A DNA stretch of 64,000 bases from Psychromonas sp. MB-3u-54 (GTDB taxonomy: Bacteria; Pseudomonadota; Gammaproteobacteria; Enterobacterales; Psychromonadaceae): the NCBI RefSeq assembly GCF_002836415.1, contig NZ_PJBP01000178.1, positions 62,001-126,000 on the forward strand, given 5' to 3'. Under the pieces are notes generated by a model. The model saw only the letters and a program-made list of their open reading frames with translations, had not been told where the DNA came from and searched no databases. Both the position numbers and the translations under genes were made by a program. This document shows positions 18,953 to 30,209 of this stretch, piece by piece. Positions within the stretch are counted from its first letter, which is position 1. Every line of letters begins with the position of its first letter.

Positions 18953-20588
18953 CCTTATTGCTATGGTGCCACGCAAGTAACCAGGCAAAAATACCGGGGA
19001 TACCCGCGACTAAAGTAAGGTTTTTATCTGCTTGCAGATAAGCCAGTGCCGAAATTAAGCTCAGTACGATAGCCGCAGCAATATAAAAATAACCTTTGCG
19101 ATTATTTTGTTGTTGTTTATTAAAAGATTCCGATAATAAAATCAGTTGCTTATTCTGTGATTTAGCCTGCGACAAATTGTAATAAATAAGCTCAGGCAAT
19201 TCCGGTAACTTCTCGAGCCAAAAAGGCGCTTTTTGGCTGATTGATTTAAATAAGGTTTTTGGACTAACTTGCTCTTTCATCCAATTTTCTAAAAACGGTT
19301 TTGCGGTATCCCATAAATCCAGTTGCGGGTATAATTGCCGTCCTAATCCTTCGACATAAAACAATGTTTTTTGTAATAAAACCAGTTGCGGTTGCACTTT
19401 CATATTATAGCGGCGGGCGGTATTAAATAAGTTAATTAAAACCTGTGCAAATGATATTTCTGCAAGGGGTTTTTCAAAAATAGGCTCACATACCGCGCGA
19501 ATAGCAAACTCAAATTCTTCAACGGGTGTATCCGCCGGAACCCAACCGGAATCGACATGCAGTTGTGCAACCTGGCGATAATCTCGATTGAAAAAGGCCA
19601 GAAAGTTTTCTGCAAGGTAACGTTTATCTTCTTTATTTAGCGTGCCCATAATCCCACAATCGATCCCTATCCAGAGGGGATCTTCCGGGTGTTGATAGGA
19701 GACAAAGACATTACCGGGGTGCATATCCGCATGGAAAAAGCTGTCCCGGAAAACCTGAGTGAAGAAGGTCTCTACTCCGCGTTCAGCCAGTAACTTAAGA
19801 TCTGTTTTTTGTGCCTTTAACGCGTTCATATCAGAAACTGGAATACCATAAATTCTTTCCATGACTAAGGCATTTTTAGTGCAGTAATTAGGGTATATTT
19901 CCGGAACATAAAGTAGCTTGGAATTTAAAAAATTGCGCCGTAATTGGATGGTATTAGCACCTTCGCGCATCAGGTCTATTTCATCAATAATGGTTTTTTC
20001 ATATTCATGTATCACTTCAACCGGACGCAGACGTTCCGCTTCTTTTAAAAAGCGCTGCATCAAAGAAGCTAGCCACTTCATCAGCTGTAAATCGGCCTGA
20101 ATTTTTTTTTCAATGCCCGGGCGGGTGACCTTAACCACCACGGCTCGGCCATCTTCTTTTAATGTTGCCGTGTGCACCTGGGCAATAGAGGCAGAGGCAA
20201 GGGCGACTTTATCAAAGTCCTCGAAGATGCTGTCAATCGGCTGATTAAAGGATTTTTCTATCTGCTCAATCGCCTGTTCACCACAAAAAGGAGGGACATT
20301 ATCCTGAAGATAGGCCAGTTGGTCGGCATAAATGGGGGGTAATAAATCCCGGCGGGTGGATAACATTTGCCCAAGTTTAATATAAATAGGCCCCAGCGAC
20401 TGTAAACTTAAACGTAATCTTTCGGGTAAACTTTTACCTTGATGCTTATTGTTAATCCAAAACAGACAAGCGCACATAAAACGATAGGCTAATGGTACAT
20501 GCTCTTTAGGAAGCAGTTCTATTAAACCATATTCAATAACCGTTTTATTGATTTGGTAAAGGCGGGTGAGTTCTTTTATTTTTATCAT
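18948..20588 (-). CDS. ubiB: UbiB, ABC1-family atypical kinase for ubiquinone synthesis
   Basis: 546 residues, standard length. Kinase-like ATPase with the KxGQ motif at K71-Q74 ([13 protein letters not shown]), ASIAQVHTA nucleotide loop, [11 protein letters not shown] and GIDCGIMG. Two C-terminal membrane helices (about 497-540) anchor it. Needed for ubiquinone synthesis, probably by handling lipid intermediates (family knowledge). Overlaps ubiJ by four bases in the ubiE-ubiJ-ubiB order. Confidence 0.97.
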   Translation of the reverse strand: MIKIKELTRLYQINKTVIEYGLIELLPKEHVPLAYRFMCACLFWINNKHQGKSLPERLRLSLQSLGPIYIKLGQMLSTRRDLLPPIYADQLAYLQDNVPPFCGEQAIEQIEKSFNQPIDSIFEDFDKVALASASIAQVHTATLKEDGRAVVVKVTRPGIEKKIQADLQLMKWLASLMQRFLKEAERLRPVEVIHEYEKTIIDEIDLMREGANTIQLRRNFLNSKLLYVPEIYPNYCTKNALVMERIYGIPVSDMNALKAQKTDLKLLAERGVETFFTQVFRDSFFHADMHPGNVFVSYQHPEDPLWIGIDCGIMGTLNKEDKRYLAENFLAFFNRDYRQVAQLHVDSGWVPADTPVEEFEFAIRAVCEPIFEKPLAEISFAQVLINLFNTARRYNMKVQPQLVLLQKTLFYVEGLGRQLYPQLDLWDTAKPFLENWMKEQVSPKTLFKSISQKAPFWLEKLPELPELIYYNLSQAKSQNKQLILLSESFNKQQQNNRKGYFYIAAAIVLSLISALAYLQADKNLTLVAGIPGIFAWLLAWHHSNKV

Positions 20589-21217
20589 CGGATATTCCGG
20601 GTTAACTTGTTACTGCTGGCAAAACCTTGCTGGAGACGTTTTTCTAAGGCATCGACCTGCTTTTTGATGTCATTTACCTGCTCACAAAAATACACAACTT
20701 CTAGCGGCCCCGGGGCGATTTTTAGCTCTTCAGTAATGTATTCGCCACTCTGTTTTTCAATTTTTTTTATTTGTAACGAGGCGTTTTTCCGGCATTGTTT
20801 GAATTCATAATAAAGTTTATGGGCGAGGATATCGCCAATGATAACTGACAGGTGTTCCTCCCAGTCAATATCCATCTCGGTGAGTAAACGTGCGAAGCGC
20901 TGTACTATTTGAATATCACCCTCTACCTCGAGTTGTTCGGTTTTAATTAAATGCGTGAGTTGATGATTATTCTGTAATTCTTTTAATGCCGAAATATTTA
21001 AGCGAATAAAGCAGTCTGCCTGCCCTTCATACTCAGACAGAATATCAATCTGTTGTGTACTGATCACAAAATAGAGTGGTTTATTAATCTCTTTGAGAGC
21101 GACGCCAATAATAGTGCCATTAAGTTGTTTACGTCTTTGTAATGCGCTTGAATCAAGTTGCTGTAATTTATTCACAGTGGTTTCAAGAAAACCGCAAACC
21201 AGCTTATCTAATGGCAT
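20585..21217 (-). CDS. ubiJ: UbiJ, SCP2-domain ubiquinone accessory factor
   Basis: Lipid-binding SCP2-type protein that scaffolds the Ubi complex. I start it at the ATG at 21217 ([10 protein letters not shown]), which aligns with the E. coli MPFKPLV start and has AGGATATT in front. The open frame extends upstream to a TTG at 21277 without a ribosome site. Conserved core: [21 protein letters not shown] and [14 protein letters not shown], with a C-terminal coiled coil. 210 residues. Confidence 0.92.
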   Translation of the reverse strand: MPLDKLVCGFLETTVNKLQQLDSSALQRRKQLNGTIIGVALKEINKPLYFVISTQQIDILSEYEGQADCFIRLNISALKELQNNHQLTHLIKTEQLEVEGDIQIVQRFARLLTEMDIDWEEHLSVIIGDILAHKLYYEFKQCRKNASLQIKKIEKQSGEYITEELKIAPGPLEVVYFCEQVNDIKKQVDALEKRLQQGFASSNKLTRNIR

Positions 21218-21288
21218 AATATCCTCTATTTTAGCGTTGATGTTAGCAAGTAGTGGCTGGGATAATCTAATACCCAACCTTATATTGG

Positions 21289-22044
21289 TTAATATTTGTA
21301 ACCACGGTGCAGGGCAACAATACCACCACTGAGGTTAAAATATTCCGAACCTTCAAAATTAGCACTATTCATCATTTCTTTTAGGGTTTCTTGACAGGGG
21401 TGCATGCGAATACTTTCCGCAAGATACTGGTAACTTTCACTGTCGTTTGCAATCAATTTCCCAAGTTTAGGGAGAACGTTAAAGGAGTAAAAATCGTAAA
21501 ATTTACTGAGCGGTTTATACAGAGGTTTAGAAAATTCAAGCACTAACAAACGTCCACCCGGTTTTAAGACCCGGTACATAGAAGCTAATGCTTTGTCCTT
21601 ATCGGTGACATTACGTAAGCCAAAGGCAATCGTAATTAAATCAAAATGGTTGTCAGGAAAAGGTAACTCTTCGGCATTCGCTTGTACATAACTGACATTG
21701 CCGACAATCCCCAGATCGCGCAGTTTGCTGCGACCCACTTTGAGCATAGAGTCATTAATATCAGCGAGAGTGACTTGTCCCGTTTGACCCACTATACGAG
21801 AGAATTTAGCCGTTAAATCACCCGTACCACCCGCCAGATCTAATACTTTTTGACCTTTGCGTATGCCTGAACAATCAATAGTAAAACGTTTCCAAACGCG
21901 ATGAACCCCCATTGATAAAACATCATTCATAACATCGTATTTAGCGGCTACCGAATGAAAAACGTCAGCAACTAAGTCTGCTTTTGTATCTTCCTGCACG
22001 GTTTTAAAGCCAAAATGGGTGGTGTTTTCTGATTGGTTGCTCAT
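21289..22044 (-). CDS. ubiE: ubiquinone/menaquinone C-methyltransferase
   Basis: SAM-dependent methyltransferase, 251 residues, acting on both demethylmenaquinol and a ubiquinone precursor. The SAM site is [16 protein letters not shown] (67-82), with [17 protein letters not shown] and [12 protein letters not shown] typical of UbiE. It links the ubi operon here with the menaquinone genes at 51-57 kb. First gene of ubiE-ubiJ-ubiB. Confidence 0.97.
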   Translation of the reverse strand: MSNQSENTTHFGFKTVQEDTKADLVADVFHSVAAKYDVMNDVLSMGVHRVWKRFTIDCSGIRKGQKVLDLAGGTGDLTAKFSRIVGQTGQVTLADINDSMLKVGRSKLRDLGIVGNVSYVQANAEELPFPDNHFDLITIAFGLRNVTDKDKALASMYRVLKPGGRLLVLEFSKPLYKPLSKFYDFYSFNVLPKLGKLIANDSESYQYLAESIRMHPCQETLKEMMNSANFEGSEYFNLSGGIVALHRGYKY

Positions 22045-22498
22045 ACTTTTCCCTTTATGCTGTGACAGATTCTAACCCTAACGGGCTTAGGGCAGATCTA
22101 AAATAAGATCAAGGATAATACCTGATTTTGTCTAAAATTGGATCTTTATTGTTAATTGCTTAGGTTGTACTCGGTAATAGGAAAAACTTAATAGGATAGT
22201 GCTAACCTGTAGTGAAAAATTAACCGGCCATTGCCGTGACTAAGATAGTCGTTACTTTCTGGAAGCGAAATAATCCACTATTTTGTTCACTATCAAGAAC
22301 TTTTTCCAATCACGCCGTAATGAGTGTTACTTTTTTCTTATTCGCTATTTTCTCTGTTTTATTTTAAACAAAGAAAAATAACGTTGTACCAATTGAAATG
22401 GCATCACTAAAATAGATTCAAATCAGTATCTAAAGTGTTTTTTTGTAGTTAAATAACTCTTTTCTTTCTTTTAAACATTAACTTTGTGGGAATTACCT
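22045..22498. other. divergent intergenic region ubiE / pgi
   Basis: 454 AT-rich bases that must hold promoters for ubiE (minus) and pgi (plus). I see no convincing operator, RNA or small gene. Confidence 0.5.
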
Positions 22499-24151
22499 AT
22501 GTTAAAAAATATCAACCCAACAAAAACAGTCGCATGGTCTGAATTACAAGCATTATTTGATGACAATGCTGATATGAAAATATCGACTCTGTTTGCCAAT
22601 GATTCGGAGCGTTTTAAGGCCTTTTCCCGTCGGTTTGATGATCATCTCTTAGTGGATTTTTCAAAAAATTTAATCACTGAAGAAATTTTTACAAAACTTT
22701 TGACACTCGCGGAAGAGGTCGACCTCAAAGGGGCGATTAAAGCGCAATTTTCGGGTGAAAAGATCAATGTGACGGAAAATCGTGCTGTATTGCATAGCGC
22801 ATTGCGTAACCGCAGCAATACACCGGTGTTTGTTGATGGCGAAAACGTCATGCCAAAAATTAATGCTGTACTGGAAAAAATGAAAGGTTTCTGTGCAAAA
22901 GTACATTCCGGTGAGTGGAAAGGTTACACCGGTAAAGCTATTACCGATATCGTTAATATCGGCATAGGCGGTTCGGATTTAGGTCCTTTTATGGTGACAG
23001 AGGCGCTGCGTCCTTATAAAGTTGAAGGCATTGATGCGCACTTTGTCTCTAACGTTGATGGTACGCATATTGTTGAAACTTTAGCTAAAGTTGATCCGGA
23101 AACGACCTTGTTTTTAGTGGCTTCAAAAACATTTACCACCCAGGAAACAATGACCAATGCGCATAGCGCACGCGAGTGGTTCTTAAACTTTGCCGAAGAT
23201 GAGGCCTTTGTGGCTAAACATTTTGCCGCATTATCAACCAATGCAAGCGCCGTTGCCGAGTTTGGTATTGATGTTGATAATATGTTTGAATTCTGGGACT
23301 GGGTGGGCGGTCGTTATTCAATTTGGTCTGCTATTGGTTTATCCATTGCCCTCACTATCGGTTATGATAATTATGAAGACCTGCTTGGCGGTGCGCATGA
23401 AATGGATAAGCATTTCGCAGAAACTGATTTTGAGAATAATATTCCGGTGATTTTAGCGGTTATTGGTGTTTGGTATAATAACTTCCATGGCGCAGAGTCA
23501 GAAACTATTCTGCCTTATGATCAATATATGCACCGTTTCCCTGCTTATTTCCAACAGGGGAATATGGAATCTAATGGTAAATGTGTGGATCGTAACGGTG
23601 AAGCTGTGGATTACCAAACCGGTCCCATCATTTGGGGTGAGCCCGGTACTAATGGGCAACATGCCTTTTACCAGTTAATTCACCAGGGTACAAAATTGAT
23701 CCCCTGTGACTTTATTGCCCCTGCCGTCAGTCATAATCCGGCGGGTGATCACCATCCTAAATTACTTTCTAACTTCTTCGCACAAACAGAGGCCTTAGCC
23801 TTTGGCAAGAGTAAAGAGATGGTAGAAGCTGAGTTTGCTGCTGCGGGTAAAACGCCTGAAGAGGTGGCGCATTTAGTGCCTTCTAAAGTGTTCGCGGGTA
23901 ATAAACCCACTAACTCCATTTTAGTAAATAAAATAACGCCGCAAACATTAGGTCAGCTGATTGCAATGTACGAACAAAAAGTCTTTGTGCAGGGCGTTAT
24001 TTGGAACATCTTCAGCTTTGATCAGTGGGGCGTAGAATTAGGCAAGCAGCTTGCGGGTCAAATCTTACCTGAACTGTCGGATGAGCAAGCGGTAACAACC
24101 CATGATGGTTCAACCAATGGTCTGATCAATGCATGGAAAGCTTGGAAATAG
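22499..24151 (+). CDS. pgi: glucose-6-phosphate isomerase
   Basis: Interconverts glucose-6-phosphate and fructose-6-phosphate. 550 residues. Signatures [16 protein letters not shown] and [18 protein letters not shown] are intact. I start at ATG 22499 ([10 protein letters not shown]), with GTGGGAA ahead; an in-frame GTG 15 bases earlier is unlikely. Monocistronic, with a strong terminator downstream. Confidence 0.97.
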   Translation: MLKNINPTKTVAWSELQALFDDNADMKISTLFANDSERFKAFSRRFDDHLLVDFSKNLITEEIFTKLLTLAEEVDLKGAIKAQFSGEKINVTENRAVLHSALRNRSNTPVFVDGENVMPKINAVLEKMKGFCAKVHSGEWKGYTGKAITDIVNIGIGGSDLGPFMVTEALRPYKVEGIDAHFVSNVDGTHIVETLAKVDPETTLFLVASKTFTTQETMTNAHSAREWFLNFAEDEAFVAKHFAALSTNASAVAEFGIDVDNMFEFWDWVGGRYSIWSAIGLSIALTIGYDNYEDLLGGAHEMDKHFAETDFENNIPVILAVIGVWYNNFHGAESETILPYDQYMHRFPAYFQQGNMESNGKCVDRNGEAVDYQTGPIIWGEPGTNGQHAFYQLIHQGTKLIPCDFIAPAVSHNPAGDHHPKLLSNFFAQTEALAFGKSKEMVEAEFAAAGKTPEEVAHLVPSKVFAGNKPTNSILVNKITPQTLGQLIAMYEQKVFVQGVIWNIFSFDQWGVELGKQLAGQILPELSDEQAVTTHDGSTNGLINAWKAWK

Positions 24152-24180
24152 TTTTTCAATTCTGAGTTTATGGAGAGAAC

Positions 24181-24208
24181 AAAAACCGCTTTAGCTAAAG
24201 CGGTTTTT
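24181..24208. terminator. bidirectional terminator between pgi and kdkA
   Basis: Perfect stem AAAAACCGCTTTA / TAAAGCGGTTTTT with a two-base loop, usable from both sides of this convergent junction. It overlaps the kdkA stop. Confidence 0.9.
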
Positions 24209-24908
24209 ATTTATGGTAAGATTGAATGAGTGTCGTCCAATCGCTTTCTGACCAGTGAATATTGCGTTTTTTGACTTCCTTAAGAAATGAACGTCTTAAA
24301 CGTGTTAAGTTATTCCCCTTCCAACTGTCTCCTACTCGTTTAGTGCATTTATCAAAATCGATTATCCAGACTTTATTGCTCTTATCGATCAGAATATTGT
24401 GGATATTGAGATCCGTATGATCAACTTGAGCATTATGCATTTTACGAATCTCGTGACCAATATAGCTATATAATGAACAACTTAATGATTGTGATTGCAG
24501 AATAGAAACCAGATCTTCAGCATTAGGTATTTTTTCTGAGAGCAGATCAGCCTGATAGTAAAATCCTTTTTTTATCGCGCGAGCGGCAATAGGCCGAGGA
24601 ACATGGACCCCATCGCGAATGAGTTCTTCTAATAATTTAAATTCTTGCAGACTGCGGGTTTTTTCCCAACTGAAAAAGAGATAACCATCTTTGATTATTT
24701 TACCCAGTAAACCGCCTCGTCGATAATGCCGTAAAGCGGCTTCGATGACCTTTGTTTGCACAAACCATGTGGTGCCTCTGCCTTGGGCTGAACCAGTGAT
24801 AGCATTTTTTTGTTTCCAATAATTATCATCAAAAATATGCTGAACAGGTTCTGACAGTAACACTGGATCATAATAAATAAATTTTTTTGGAGTAAGCAAG
24901 GTTTTCAT
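24207..24908 (-). CDS. kdkA: Kdo kinase (3-deoxy-D-manno-octulosonic acid kinase)
   Basis: Phosphorylates the single Kdo on lipid A in Haemophilus/Vibrio-type LPS. 233 residues with an RIO/InaA-type kinase fold: GRGTTWFV, LRHYRRGGLLG, catalytic HTDLNIHNIL (H164, D166) and IDFDKC. Last of three minus-strand genes with the cytidylyltransferase and licD. The presence of OpsX next door supports a mono-Kdo core. Confidence 0.92.
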   Translation of the reverse strand: MKTLLTPKKFIYYDPVLLSEPVQHIFDDNYWKQKNAITGSAQGRGTTWFVQTKVIEAALRHYRRGGLLGKIIKDGYLFFSWEKTRSLQEFKLLEELIRDGVHVPRPIAARAIKKGFYYQADLLSEKIPNAEDLVSILQSQSLSCSLYSYIGHEIRKMHNAQVDHTDLNIHNILIDKSNKVWIIDFDKCTKRVGDSWKGNNLTRLRRSFLKEVKKRNIHWSESDWTTLIQSYHK

Positions 24909-24934
24909 TTCTATCTTTTTTAATAGGATAATAG

Positions 24935-25330
24935 CTAAATTTGTTTAACAATTTCTATGATTTCGGTTGTCGAAATTGATGGTGTACGAGGGAAATATAC
25001 AACTTCACAAATATCATTAAACTGATCAAACCTCCCTTCCCAGTCATCTCCCATTGCGAGTATATCTGCCTTGAAAAACTCTATATACTCACGTTTTTTT
25101 TCTAAAGATTTTTCAATAAAAACTTCATCGACAAAGCGTAATGATTGGATTATTTTTAAACGACTTTCTTGGTCGTAGATAGGATCTCTATTTTTTTTTG
25201 AAAAGTTTAATGCATCGCTGGATACCCCGACAATTAATGTATCTCCAAGAGAAGCGCATCGTTCAAGAATATTAATATGGCCAACGTGGAATACATCAAA
25301 GGTTCCAAAAGTAATAACTCGCTTGTTCAT
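24935..25330 (-). CDS. glycerol-3-phosphate cytidylyltransferase-like protein
   Basis: 131 residues, the size of TagD. Makes a CDP-activated polyol, most likely CDP-glycerol. The HxGH nucleotidyltransferase motif is HVGH (15-18), after ITFGTFDVFH, and the C-terminal RTPSISTTEI matches the RTxGISTT signature. It lies nine bases after the licD gene. I infer that it supplies the LicD protein. The substrate could also be another phospho-sugar or ribitol phosphate. Confidence 0.82.
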   Translation of the reverse strand: MNKRVITFGTFDVFHVGHINILERCASLGDTLIVGVSSDALNFSKKNRDPIYDQESRLKIIQSLRFVDEVFIEKSLEKKREYIEFFKADILAMGDDWEGRFDQFNDICEVVYFPRTPSISTTEIIEIVKQI

Positions 25331-25338
25331 TTTTAACC

Positions 25339-26139
25339 TTACTTATTGATATTAAAACAGATTTCAATTGGATTGTGGGTTATACGATCTTTTTCTTCTG
25401 GGATCCGCATGTAATCACCATATTTATCGGTTAGATACTTTGTCATATTATTTGGACAGTTAATCTGAATAGATTCAAATTGTATTTTCTTTAATGGATA
25501 TAGAGCATTATGAGTAATAGTATCTTTAAATGATGCATTACCTAGAGCGTTGGTACTGATGTTATTGAAAAACTTATGTTCTTGATCCAATTCATTAAAT
25601 TGTTTTTGAGAGGTTTTAAATCCATATATTGCTTTATAAATAAGAGTTTTAAGAAACTTTAATGGACTCTTCTTTTTGTACTTGTTCATATTGCAGCGTC
25701 TAAAGCGAGCAAATGCACTATCACAAGATTTTTTTTGGCTCGTTAAATTTTGAATATTATCCCAGGGGAAAATATCTATAAAAATGCCATGATTTATATC
25801 AAGCTTCTGATATCGTTTTTCTACAAAGCGAGTCGTTGAATCACGAACCTTTGCTATATAGAGTGGATAGTCGGGATCAGTTGAATAATGTTGAATAAAA
25901 AGATTTTCAGGTAATCTGGTTTGAAGTGTTAAAAATTTATCATAATCAGCTCTTGGCATACCGATATCAATATCGTCATCCCATGGAATAAATCCTTGAT
26001 GCCGGAAAGCTCCTAAAGCTGTTCCTCCAATTGCAAAATAGGTTAAACCCTCCTCTTCAAAAAGAGCAATGACTTGCTCTAAAATTTTGAGTTGATGTAG
26101 CTGCAGTTCTCTTGTTTCATTCATTTGGGCGCCTATCAA
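25339..26139 (-). CDS. LicD family phosphotransferase
   Basis: 266 residues. The LicD/FKRP nucleotidyltransferase fold is shown by FAIGGTALGAFRHQGFIPW then DDDIDIGMPR (metal Asp cluster, about 54-58) and YIAKVRDSTTRF. LicD proteins transfer phosphocholine or other phospho-alcohols from CDP carriers onto glycans. Because a TagD-like enzyme and not a choline-type LicABC set follows, glycerol phosphate is the likely group (inference). A second Met at 26124 is an alternative start. Confidence 0.82.
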   Translation of the reverse strand: MIGAQMNETRELQLHQLKILEQVIALFEEEGLTYFAIGGTALGAFRHQGFIPWDDDIDIGMPRADYDKFLTLQTRLPENLFIQHYSTDPDYPLYIAKVRDSTTRFVEKRYQKLDINHGIFIDIFPWDNIQNLTSQKKSCDSAFARFRRCNMNKYKKKSPLKFLKTLIYKAIYGFKTSQKQFNELDQEHKFFNNISTNALGNASFKDTITHNALYPLKKIQFESIQINCPNNMTKYLTDKYGDYMRIPEEKDRITHNPIEICFNINK

Positions 26140-26585
26140 TACTCTATTTTAGGGGGAAACGCATCCAGATTAGTATGCGGTCTTTTTTTTATCTAATCAA
26201 CTTATAACTCAGCCGGTTATAAGTTGATGTGTGGTGCATTTTAATTTCAAGGCTTAATGGGCACAATTGTCTTGTCGTCTTTTTTTACGAGCAAAACTTA
26301 TCTTGTTTAAACTTTCTATATTGCTAGTAATTCCACTTTATAGTCAGTTTGTAACTCATATCTATATAAGCAGTATGAGCTATTTTATGCTCTAATGCGA
26401 TAGTGACAGTGTGGGGCTAGCCTCAGTAGATACTAAGATGGTTTTTGGGCTTTGAGCTACTCTTTTATATATTTTACTCACTGCTCACCATTGAAGCTAT
26501 ATGGGAGCATTTTGTCTATACATTATGGAGATTAAGCTGCATAATTATTAGTTATATTGTTCTTATTTATATGCTCATAATTATT
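26140..26585. other. divergent intergenic region licD / opsX
   Basis: Contains a perfect 11-bp inverted repeat and must hold promoters for both divergent LPS operons. I see no ops/JUMPStart motif. An in-frame hydrophobic extension of opsX (from a TTG at 26445) reads through it but has no ribosome site. Confidence 0.5.
26198..26226. repeat. perfect inverted repeat between licD and opsX
   Basis: CAACTTATAAC / GTTATAAGTTG around a seven-base loop. No T run follows on either strand, so an operator or attenuator-like hairpin is more likely than a terminator. Confidence 0.7.
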
Positions 26586-27671
26586 ATGCCATTGTTTATA
26601 TCCGCACCCAAATCTATCTGTATATTGCGCTTATCTGCTATAGGGGATGTTTGTAATGCCAGTGCTGTCGTGCAAGCTATTCAACGTCAGTGGCCAACTA
26701 CTAAAATAGTTTGGGTTATGGGGAAATTAGAAGCTCAGTTATTAGGTGATTTAGATAATGTAGAAGTACTTTCTTTTGATAAAAAAAAGGGTTTTAAAGG
26801 CTATTTGGAAATTTGGTCTTTATTAAAAGGTCGCAAATTTGATGCGTTACTACATATGCAAACAGCATTACGGGCCAGCATGGTGAGCTTAGGTATAAAA
26901 GCTAAATATAAATTAGGCTTTGATAAGCAGCGCAGCAGTGATATGCAGTCTTTTTTTATCAACCATAAAGTCCCTTCACCAAAATCAGCACATGTTCTAG
27001 ACGGTTTTTCACAGTTTGCAAAAGAGCTAGGAATTACAGAACTAGCGTTAAATTGGAATATCCCTATTAGTTTTCAAGATAAACAATGGGCTGTTACACA
27101 GATTAATAACCAAGCGACTGTAGTGGTAGTACCAGCTGCGAGTAAAACCTATAAAAACTGGACTGCGGAAGGCTATGCAAAGGTCATAGAGCACCTTGTG
27201 AAAAAAGGCTTTCAAGTCATATTAGCAGGAAGCCCTGCGCAGGTTGAAATTGAAGTCGCTGCAGATGTTGTTGCTCTTTGCCAAGTTAATATTATCAATC
27301 TTGTTGGTAAAAGTTCTTTGAAACAGATGTTAGCGTTATTAAAAGAAAGTAAGCTTGTTATTGCGCCTGATACCGGTCCCGCACATATGGCGGTTGCTGT
27401 AAATACGCCCGTAATAGGCTTGTATGCGCATCATAACCCTTTGCGTACTGGTCCTTATTTATATCGTGATTATGTGGTCAGTGCTTATCAACAGGCAATT
27501 GAAGCTGAAACGGGTAAAGCATTATCTGATTTATCATGGCGAGCTCGGGTTAAAGATAAACTTGCGATGGGGCGTATCGAAGCAAGTGCGGTAATTAAGA
27601 TGGTTGATAAAATATCATTAGATCTCGCCATTAATAGTTCAGAAAATAAAGGAATTAAATATGGATCATAA
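26586..27671 (+). CDS. opsX: LPS heptosyltransferase I, OpsX type (GT9)
   Basis: Adds the first heptose to phosphorylated Kdo. I start at [20 protein letters not shown], which matches the Haemophilus OpsX N-terminus. The GT9 fold shows [11 protein letters not shown] near the start and [34 protein letters not shown] and [10 protein letters not shown] toward the end. 361 residues. No clear ribosome site is visible. Overlaps the next glycosyltransferase gene by 11 bases. Confidence 0.82.
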   Translation: MPLFISAPKSICILRLSAIGDVCNASAVVQAIQRQWPTTKIVWVMGKLEAQLLGDLDNVEVLSFDKKKGFKGYLEIWSLLKGRKFDALLHMQTALRASMVSLGIKAKYKLGFDKQRSSDMQSFFINHKVPSPKSAHVLDGFSQFAKELGITELALNWNIPISFQDKQWAVTQINNQATVVVVPAASKTYKNWTAEGYAKVIEHLVKKGFQVILAGSPAQVEIEVAADVVALCQVNIINLVGKSSLKQMLALLKESKLVIAPDTGPAHMAVAVNTPVIGLYAHHNPLRTGPYLYRDYVVSAYQQAIEAETGKALSDLSWRARVKDKLAMGRIEASAVIKMVDKISLDLAINSSENKGIKYGS

Positions 27672-28431
27672 GCCTACTATCGGTGTCCTAATGATTGTTA
27701 AAAATGAGGAAAAGCATTTAGCTGCTTGTTTGGATACGGTTAAGGACTGGGTTGATGAGATTGTTATTGTTGATTCAGGCAGTACAGATAATACCGCCGA
27801 AATTGCTAAGCGATATACAGATAAGTTCTACGTTAATAAAGAGTGGCCAGGATTTGGTAAACAGCGTCAACTGGCCCAATCCTATATGAGTTCAACCTGG
27901 GTATTACCCCTAGATGCGGATGAGCGAGTGACTGAAGAATTAAAATTGGAAATTCAGAGCGTTGTCCGGAAGAATGAAAAAAATACGGGTTATCTGATAA
28001 ACCGATTAAGTAGCGCTTTTGGGAAATGTATCAAACATTCAGGCTGGTCACCTGATTGGATATTGCGTTTGTATCGTCATAATGAAGCCGGATATAACTA
28101 TGCATTGGTACATGAAAAAGTGGAAAGTGAAGGTCTAATTGTAAAAAAAATTAATGGGTATTTACTGCATGACACTTATGATAATTTGCATCATTATATT
28201 AATAAAACAACGGGTTATATTAAAGCCTGGACTGATCAGAGAGAGGGTAAAAAGAACAGCGGATTAACAACTGCAATTATTCATGCTTTTACCTGTTTCT
28301 TCAAAATGTATTTTATTAAATTAGGCTTCTTAGATGGCAAGCACGGTTTTATTCTTGCTTGGTTAGGTATGCATTCCACTTTTGTTAAATATATTGATTT
28401 GTGGCTTCGAGAGCAGGAGAAAAATAGATGA
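27661..28431 (+). CDS. waaE: WaaE/KdtX-type core glycosyltransferase (GT2)
   Basis: 256 residues, GT-A fold. [37 protein letters not shown] and the DADER metal motif match the WaaE family that puts the first hexose on heptose I. The C-terminal [17 protein letters not shown] is typical of this family. Overlaps opsX and is followed by a four-base overlap with the next gene, so one operon. Confidence 0.82.
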   Translation: MDHKPTIGVLMIVKNEEKHLAACLDTVKDWVDEIVIVDSGSTDNTAEIAKRYTDKFYVNKEWPGFGKQRQLAQSYMSSTWVLPLDADERVTEELKLEIQSVVRKNEKNTGYLINRLSSAFGKCIKHSGWSPDWILRLYRHNEAGYNYALVHEKVESEGLIVKKINGYLLHDTYDNLHHYINKTTGYIKAWTDQREGKKNSGLTTAIIHAFTCFFKMYFIKLGFLDGKHGFILAWLGMHSTFVKYIDLWLREQEKNR

Positions 28432-29201
28432 AAACAGCATTAATTATTACGACTTACAACTGGAAAGAAGCCCTGAATGCTGTTCTTGAAAGCGTTAAAC
28501 GACAAACTGTATTACCCGATGAGGTTATTGTTGCTGATGATGGTTCACGCGAAGATACGGCTGAATTAATAAAAAAACATAAAAAAACGTTTCCAGTGCC
28601 TTTAATCCATAGTTGGATTGAAGATAAGGGCTTTAGGCTGGCACATAGTCGAAATTTAGCGATTGCTAAAACTTCGTGTGATTATATTGTAATGATTGAT
28701 GGTGATATTGTCTTATCACTTAGATTTATTGAATCACATATTAAAACGGCAAGAGCCAACTGGTTTGTTCAAGGTGGACGAGTGCTGACTAATGAAATTT
28801 GTACAAAAAAAATTATGAATTTAAACTTGGTTCCTAATATTTTCTCAAAAGGACTCCGTAATAGAAAAAACTGCATCCACAATCAATTTCTGAGTCGAAT
28901 TTTTTCCTATGAACGTAATAATGATAAAGCTACCCGAGGATGTAATATGGCATTCTGGCGAGATGATGTTATTGCTATAAATGGTTTTAATGAAGATTTT
29001 GTGGGGTGGGGACGAGAAGATTCAGAATTTACACATCGAATGCTTAATTTAGGTCGTAGACGTTTATACCTTAAGTTTTTGGCTGTGGGCTATCATTTGT
29101 TCCATATCGAAAATTCTAGGGACTCGCTCACTGAACGAGATCGTATTCTGGATAATACGATAAGAAAAAAACTTATTCGTTGTGATAACGGTATTAATTA
29201 A
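28428..29201 (+). CDS. glycosyltransferase family 2 with galactosyltransferase-like C-terminus
   Basis: 257 residues. Starts with [13 protein letters not shown]; the [12 protein letters not shown] and MIDGDIVL motifs bind the nucleotide sugar. The C-terminal [16 protein letters not shown] is a glyco_transf_7C signature (GWGxED). Probably adds an outer-core hexose to LPS. The sugar is unknown. Confidence 0.85.
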   Translation: MKTALIITTYNWKEALNAVLESVKRQTVLPDEVIVADDGSREDTAELIKKHKKTFPVPLIHSWIEDKGFRLAHSRNLAIAKTSCDYIVMIDGDIVLSLRFIESHIKTARANWFVQGGRVLTNEICTKKIMNLNLVPNIFSKGLRNRKNCIHNQFLSRIFSYERNNDKATRGCNMAFWRDDVIAINGFNEDFVGWGREDSEFTHRMLNLGRRRLYLKFLAVGYHLFHIENSRDSLTERDRILDNTIRKKLIRCDNGIN

Positions 29202-29243
29202 GCTTGAGCTTAGTACGCATAATAATTTTTATAAATAGGCTGG

Positions 29244-30185
29244 ATGATGAGTCATAGAAACCAACGTAAACGTTTTAATTATTATCTTTTTAATACCCTT
29301 ACCTTGTTAATTCCTAATTTTTTTTACCGAATTAATCGTGATTTAAAGTTAAAAAAAATCAGTCTAGTTGAGCAAGAGAAGATATTAAAGCGAGTTAATT
29401 ACTACAATAAATTGCCAACGCATGCTTCTATCAATACAGCAGATATGACGATAGGAAAATTTAAAAAAAAAGAAGGTACTACTTATTTTTTTGACTTAAG
29501 AAATGTACTGAAGTATTTCCCTGCACATTTTAAATTTTCAGCGGTGCTTGGAGATGTTACCAAAGTGCCCGAAATACCGAGCTTTTTAAAAAGTCGTCCC
29601 ATCGCAGATAATAATGAAAATGCAGTGCTGCTTAAACTTAATAAAATTCGCCATTTTAACTTTATAGAAGATAACACTCCTTATCAGAAGAAAAAAGATA
29701 AAGTCGTATGGCGAGGGGTAGGTTATCAGCCACATCGTTTAGTGGTGTTGAAACAATTTTATAATCATCCTATGTGCAATATTGGACAAACCAAACCTTA
29801 CCGAGGGAATCCATGGGAAAAGGGTTATATGAGTATAGAAGAGCAGCTTCAATATAAATTTTCACTTTGCATTGAAGGCAATGATGTTGCAACTAACTTA
29901 AAGTGGTCTATGTCTTCAAATTCGTTGTGTTTAATGTCTAAGCCGAAATTTGAAACCTGGTTTATGGAAGGGAAGCTACAAGCAGGTGTGCATTATGTTG
30001 AGCTAAAAGATGATTACTCTGATTTGGTAGATAAAATGGAATATTATTTGGCTCATGAGCAAGAAGCATTATTAATAATTAAAAATGCCAATCATTATGT
30101 GAGCCAGTTTAAGAATGAAAAGCGAGAGCAGTTAATCTCTTTATTGGTTGCCAATAAGTATTTTTACAAAACTGGGCAGTTATAA
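29244..30185 (+). CDS. GT90 (LpsA/CAP10-like) glycosyltransferase
   Basis: 313 residues. The C-terminal half carries KVVWRGVGYQPHRLV, FSLCIEGNDVATNLKWSMSS and the PKFETWFMEGKL segment, typical of the LpsA/GT90 family of LPS transferases. No membrane helix apart from a weak hydrophobic N-terminus. Last gene of the plus-strand opsX operon, convergent with waaA. Confidence 0.82.
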   Translation: MMSHRNQRKRFNYYLFNTLTLLIPNFFYRINRDLKLKKISLVEQEKILKRVNYYNKLPTHASINTADMTIGKFKKKEGTTYFFDLRNVLKYFPAHFKFSAVLGDVTKVPEIPSFLKSRPIADNNENAVLLKLNKIRHFNFIEDNTPYQKKKDKVVWRGVGYQPHRLVVLKQFYNHPMCNIGQTKPYRGNPWEKGYMSIEEQLQYKFSLCIEGNDVATNLKWSMSSNSLCLMSKPKFETWFMEGKLQAGVHYVELKDDYSDLVDKMEYYLAHEQEALLIIKNANHYVSQFKNEKREQLISLLVANKYFYKTGQL

Positions 30186-30209
30186 TAGCTCTGTTCGAAA
30201 CTGCAGCAA

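Noticed and set aside
26445-26585. Hydrophobic N-terminal extension of opsX from a TTG
   Set aside because: The internal MPLF start matches Haemophilus OpsX, and the TTG has no ribosome site.
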